A DNA stretch of 64,000 nucleotides, taken from the NCBI GenBank assembly GCA_951217055.1, contig OX578281.1, positions 28,134,101 through 28,198,100 on the forward strand, given 5' to 3'. This DNA is from Gerris lacustris (lineage: Eukaryota > Arthropoda > Insecta > Hemiptera > Gerridae). This document shows, piece after piece, positions 59,401-64,000 of the stretch; the first letter of the stretch is position 1, and each line of letters begins with the position of its first letter. Made by a program: the position numbers and the translations under genes. The notes under the pieces were generated by a model. The model was given only the letters and a program-made list of their open reading frames with translations. It was not told the origin of the DNA and made no database searches.

Positions 59401-59555
59401 ATAGAAAGTGCACTGAAAATTACCTAAATTCTGGTGAAGTGACGAGAATTCGTTTATTTTGATCGGAAAGAGGCTTCAAAATTAATTTTAAAATTTGAAT
59501 TTCAGAAACAAGTTAAATCTGTCAGCATCTTAACTTCAGTAAAACCTCATAACAC

Positions 59556-59739
59556 AGACATGATATGCCTAGTTTTATTTTGCCACCTTAACTCAGACAT
59601 GACATGCCTAGTTTTGTTTTGCCACCTTAACTCAGACATAATATGCCTAGTTTTGTTTTGCCACCTTAACTCAGACATGATATGCCTAGTTTTGTTTTGC
59701 CATCTTAACTCAGACATGATATGCCTAGTTTTGATAATT
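59556..59739. repeat. 39-bp minisatellite, about 4.7 units
   Basis: Unit of the form 'cagacatgatatgcctagtt' + 'ttgttttgccaccttaact'. Units differ by one or two substitutions. Because 39 is divisible by 3, open frames run through on both strands as 13-residue repeats. I regard these as by-products. Confidence 0.93.
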
Positions 59740-59937
59740 TTTTTACAATCAATTGCTATCATGCATATCTTTGCTTCTACTAGTCCTAAAGATATTCTTT
59801 GCCAACTTCTCAATCTCACTTTGATAAAAATAAAAACACTGTTTTGATAAAAATAGACACATCATGTTGAATTTAAAAAAATCACTAAATAATACAAACT
59901 ATTTGGCGAAGCTCTGTAATACCGATGCCAGCTGAAG

Positions 59938-60070
59938 CATTTTGATCGTTCTAAAGAACGGAATTTTTGTTTTGTTTCTGATTTCAAAATTTAAACCTCA
60001 GGGAACACTTATGGTTTTATGTCTGTTAGTCGATCTGGCCGACATTTTTGTGAACCACCATTTAATTTTG
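59938..60070 (+). repeat. family B fragment
   Basis: 'gatcgttctaaagaacgga', 'tttctgatttcaaaattt' and 'cagggaacacttatggttt' match 7799-7900 and 61960-62040. Confidence 0.6.
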
Positions 60071-60169
60071 CGTAAATTATTTAGGCATTTGATTTAATGA
60101 CTGGCCTACATGATAATGGATTGCTAGCAGGAGCACTGTGCGTGGGTGAAGTCATTATGTAGGCAAAAA

Positions 60170-60245
60170 TATCTCCTCCCCGCCAGGGAATCGAACCCGT
60201 CTTTCACCGACCACGTTTATTGCTATCTTCTCTAGAATTAGTTTA
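60170..60245 (-). repeat. family A scrap (copy A9)
   Basis: 'ctccccgccagggaatcgaa' and 'accgaccacgtttattgcta' match the tRNA-like end of A1/A2, with a reversed B box GGAATCGAACC. Confidence 0.65.
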
Positions 60246-60289
60246 TATATTGTATAATATAATGACACCACTATCTATTATAGTCTATA

Positions 60290-60840
60290 TAGAGAGAAAG
60301 TATTGTGATGCCGTATCAAAGTTTAACATCAAAATTTAATTCTCTTACCAAAATAGTTGGAGTTTCACCGTACAAAAATTGTGTTTAAAAAAAAACAAAA
60401 AAAAAAAAACATTCTGCCTGTAATCAGTTGTCTGCCGTGTGTCGTCTGTGCATAGAGGAGCAGTGGCTAAACCACTGGGCTGATTTCTTGTGATGAAAAA
60501 ACTTACCCTTAGGCGAAATCGTGAAAGGAAATAAATTTTGGGGTGCCACTTCTCAAAAACTATGAAAAACGTTAAACAAAATTGTTTTTAAAAAACGGTT
60601 CCGACTATTTAAAAAAAGTCTATTTGAATCCGAATTTAACCAAGTATAAATCGTTTTCCCGGAAAAAAAATATAGTTCCTGAAAAAATAGCTACGAACGT
60701 GGACGGTGAGAGTGGCTTTTTCGATTCCTCAGCATGGAGGAGTTATTTTTATGGTAATAAATCTTTGTACAAAATTTCAATAATAATTAAATGTATCTTC
60801 GAAAACTTGAAGCAACTAATAAATGGAAAAGACGAATTTT
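60290..60840 (+). repeat. dispersed family A, copy A10
   Basis: 'agagaaagtattgtgatg', 'tgtcgtctgtgcata', 'ggggtgccacttctcaaaaa', 'gagagtggctttttcgattc' (degenerate B box) and 'aactaataaatggaaaa' are in family order. It lies head-on to A9, giving an inverted pair. Confidence 0.7.
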
Positions 60841-61259
60841 CGATTTTAAGATAACTTGGTTATTGGTAAATAAAGAGTTAAATAGTGTTACTTGGTGAAG
60901 TGAGGGCGTGTACTTGATAACGTAACACTTAGCCGGAGTATGCAGGTTCAGACAACTCACCCTTGACCATGGCAAGTAATTCAAGTCTTTGATACAAGGC
61001 CAGTACTTCCTGTATTTGAAAGCCGACAGGCTGTAAAAATATCCAGAGAGTGGAATCGTGAAGGGGTGTGGCCCCTCATCTAGCAACCAAAACTAAATCT
61101 AAACCTTTTGTTCAATTTATCAGTTTCTCAATATTTAAACCACCTTTCACTATTTTCATTATCGCTTTCGTCGATGTTTTTATTTATAACCATTTCGTGT
61201 TCTTATCTTGCTAGTATACACTTATTTTTCGTATACCGAGAATGTATTATAAGCAAAAA

Positions 61260-61790
61260 TAAAAATGTTGTCCGACACAACTCGAACAAAGCTCTCTCCT
61301 ATATACTTAGTGATACTGATTTTAAATCCCATGATATCTAATTTAATTAATTTATCATTTAACATTTTTAAAAAGGTGTTCAATTGGTGACATAGCCTGT
61401 TTTCAATTTTCAGTAAAAATCAGATTTATTTTTGGATTATTGTCGGGAAAATAAGACATCGATTAGATTTGTATTTAAGCGCAGTACAAAATAGTATCTT
61501 TTAATCAAAATTGTATGAAGCGTTAGAAGGGCAGTTTGACCAAATTTAGAGATAAAATTATAATTTCTCCATTTCATGAATGGGCGGTAGAATTTTCTTA
61601 ACGTGTATGCCGAAGAAGGAAGCTTGGTAGTTTAGGTTTCACGCGTCTGCCCAGTCGACAGACAACACACCCCAGACTGATATTTTTAAATTCCTACTTT
61701 TTTGGACTCGGGAAAACGTGTAAATAAATCAAAATATATCTCAAAATCGAAGTTTTTGCATAATACATTCACTAAAAAAAAAATCGTTGC
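61260..61790 (-). repeat. dispersed family A, diverged copy A11
   Basis: 'gttgtccgacacaactcgaa', 'gatttgtatttaag', 'cgtgtatgccgaag', 'cacgcgtctgcccagtcgac' and 'gtgtaaataaatcaaaatat' follow the A1 order. The tRNA-like part is not recognisable. Confidence 0.55.
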
Positions 61791-61909
61791 TGAAATTTTA
61801 ATGGAACAACACGTAGGACCCAACTATAATTTTCAAAAAATGCCGAATAGTTTTAACAAATATGTGTATCCAGGCCTAGCTCAATTGATTTAGAATATGG
61901 GAGATATTA

Positions 61910-62470
61910 TTTTGCTTCCGAGCTTACCGAAGGTAACGGAAGCATTGTTCACTTTTGAGAACAAAAAAGTTTTATGCCTCCGATTTTAAAAATTCCAAGA
62001 CAGAAATCCGTTTCAGACATCAGGGAACATTTTTGGTTCCGTGTCTGTCTGTCTGTCGGTCTGTGTGTCCGCGAATAACTTGAGTAAATGTTGCCCGATT
62101 TTTATGAAATTTGGTAGGCATGTTTATTTTACCAATGCTCAGGTCGAGTTCGTTGGACAACGTTATCCGTTCAAGCGTTCACGCGCAACGCTCGCGTAAA
62201 CGTGAACTTCAAATTTAAAATTGGAATTTTCGGTCGGGAAAAAAATCAAACCTTATCTATTCAATGAGACGAACATTTTTTTCAAATACAATTTTTTAGT
62301 AAAACCTACAGCGACACCCCTATAAAGTGTTAAAGATCGCTAAAAAATGTTACTTGTTCTTACACAATAAACAATATAAGAATGAAGTAATAAAACTTTA
62401 ATGTTAATATAAGAATAAAGTACATGATAGGATGCGAGGAAGCTATGTGCCACACTAATTGGCAGTGTAT
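61910..62470 (+). repeat. family B, longest copy
   Basis: Head CCGAGCTTACCGAAGGTAAC (61918), 'ccaagacagaaatccgtttc' and a 'gtctgtctgtctgtcg' tract. The body has 'cgttcacgcgcaacgctcgc' and the tail 'gtgccacactaattggcag'. Best reference for the family here. No conserved frame. Confidence 0.7.
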
Positions 62471-63239
62471 TTATAGACGTTATTATTCAAATTTTAAAAA
62501 TTTGCAATAAATGTATTGCGTGACTACTGCATGTATTCAGCATAGTTGAGGTGAAAAGGAGGAATACAATTTAACTTCACACGCTGCTCAAAACTGGTTC
62601 TGATGATTTTAATCGATGAAAATTATTAATCTAATCCATTTTATTAAATTAATGGAATCGGAGGAATAAATAATAGATTAAATAATTTTCACTCCAAACT
62701 AAACAAAATCTTCCCATTAAGGCAGAAAACCTACTTAATTTGATCCTTATATGATTAGAAAGGCATGTTTGGATGTCATGTTATTGATACATATTTGTAT
62801 TTGTCGCCGTAGACTTAATATTTCGCTGAAAGAGTGAGTTTATCTAAGTTGTTGTCAAGTTTGTCGGCAAGAATTACAATAATTATTCAGGTATCAAGTT
62901 TGTTTTGTTTAATAGGAAGCGAGTAATTGTTTGCTGAATAGTAAACGTCATCGAACTAGTCATTTATCTCAACGTACTTAAGTTTTATTTTATTTTTCTT
63001 TTAATGGCTTATTTCTGCTTTGTATTTTTCCTCCTCTTAGCTTGTTTTTTGTTTGAGTGTGCAGATTCTATAATAACAAAATATAAAATAGACAAAAGCG
63101 AGTATACTAATTTTTTACGCTGAGTTAAAGAGAATGGGTTTTTCGTTTGTGTAGACAAAAATATTGTAAAGCAGTGTTAGTGTGTTTTGTATTGTGTCGG
63201 TAGTTGATTAGACAAGGTCATCTGGTCGTGAGATAACTA
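62471..63239. other. no gene seen
   Basis: AT-rich sequence, nothing recognised. Confidence 0.45.
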
Positions 63240-63242
63240 GTA

Positions 63243-63279
63243 TATATAAGATTTTATATTCAGTATATACTCACTCAGT
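63243..63279 (+). promoter_or_regulatory. possible core promoter: TATA box and initiator
   Basis: TATATAAG (63243-63250) is followed by the arthropod initiator TCAGT (63275-63279); the spacing from TATAAG to the initiator A is about 32 bp. The downstream 700 bp is GC-richer than the surroundings but has no long frame. It could serve a host transcript, or be the U3/R boundary of an LTR whose partner lies outside the window. Confidence 0.35.
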
Positions 63280-63399
63280 GCAGTAAGTAGAAAGTACTGT
63301 AGCCAAACTTTTTTTAATTGTATCAAGGCAGTTGCATACTGTTATATAGATCTGCATTTTCTTACATTTTTAAATGAAAATTAGTTTTAGTAATTACAG

Positions 63400-64000
63400 T
63401 CCTTAACAGCTTCGGAGCTGTTGGAGTGCTAGAATCCAAAATTGCTTTAAGCCGAGTTTCCTAAAACTATAGGGCAAAACTTATGCCCCAGCTTGCCCCA
63501 ATAGACATTTGTTCCTTATGCTTGCCTCCCATTGCTTTGATGAAACACCTGCGGCTTTACTGACCCAATGCTGCTTGGGAAAGAAGGCACCTCCATCCAC
63601 ATATCTAGACGGTATGTGGATTTCAAACTAACTATTAGTGGTTAAAGGAAGCCCGACCCTGATAGTGGTTAGGGGCCGAGCCGCTTGTCGCCTGTTTCCT
63701 CGACATACAGTACGACTATGCTATGGTCTATCCGTCTATCCTAATACCCACTCACACACAAATAAAACTAGACGCTCGTCGATCCACTAGACGTCAAATC
63801 CACTGGCGTCGAGTTGGCTACCATAGGGCTGCTCTGCCTAGCTCTTCATCTAAATTCGAGCGATATTTCTGCAATTGAGAAACGTACGTGTAAAATGTGT
63901 AAAATATGCAAGTTAGCAGCCCGTGGAGGGTCTTACACAACTTTATATGTAATGGATGACAAGGGGTTAGTGTGTCGTTACATTAGCTGTATAAACCTTA
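63400..64000. other. GC-richer right edge, nature unknown
   Basis: Base composition shifts from AT-rich to mixed ('ttaggggccgagccgcttgt', 'gacgctcgtcgatccac'). No frame over 60 codons. It may be a leader or a retroelement 5' region cut by the window edge. Confidence 0.35.

Overview
The window is AT-rich, repeat-laden nuclear DNA from an arthropod, most likely an insect. The evidence is one spliced host gene with a metazoan KLF-type zinc finger, a BEL/Pao LTR retrotransposon, several Jockey-type LINE copies, hAT and other MITEs with intact target-site duplications (TSDs), and many palindromes. No bacterial, viral or organellar gene organisation is visible. I cannot name the species from the sequence alone.

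Host gene: one protein-coding exon is well supported. It is the first coding exon (19676-20075, + strand) of a Kruppel-like factor of the KLF9/13/14/16 (BTEB) group. It has an N-terminal Sin3-interaction-like motif, an acidic stretch, a basic stretch and zinc finger 1, and it ends at a GT donor inside the finger linker codon. Fingers 2 and 3 are not in the window, so the 43.9 kb to the right is best read as the start of a very large first intron. A GC-rich patch at 18241-18360 with GGGGGCGT boxes and a TCAGT initiator is the likely promoter, giving a leader of about 1.4 kb.

Left of the gene (1-18240): hAT MITEs with 8-bp TSDs (103-269, 831-1006, 3101-3853), a decayed hAT transposase element with perfect TSD (9676-10839), and copies of three dispersed non-coding families. 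These I call A (about 600 bp with a tRNA-like B box), B (headed by a TTACCGAAGGTAA palindrome) and C. There are also clusters of hairpins (8429-8713, 17064-17458).

Right of the gene (20076-64000, presumed intron): another hAT MITE (21537-21801), a small TAA-flanked MITE (26935-27088), a 420-bp foldback (27991-28410), a BEL/Pao element on the minus strand (33297-38775) with near-identical 142/141-bp LTRs and a GTACA TSD but lacking its zinc knuckles and protease, a 52-bp perfect palindrome (41636-41687), a tandem family A array (42845-43625), and a young Jockey LINE (46911-48721, minus) inserted inside an older copy of its own family on the plus strand. It also holds two copies of an unusual foldback SINE-like element (53176-53620 and 55516-55867), a third LINE fragment (54660-55118), a 39-bp minisatellite (59556-59739), further family A and B copies, and a possible TATA+Inr promoter near the right edge (63243-63279).

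The most novel-looking items are the foldback SINE pair carrying inverted tRNA-like Pol III promoter modules and 15-bp TSDs, the protease-less BEL element that nevertheless appears recently inserted, and the concentration of long inverted repeats inside the presumed intron, which could feed an endogenous siRNA pathway if transcribed.
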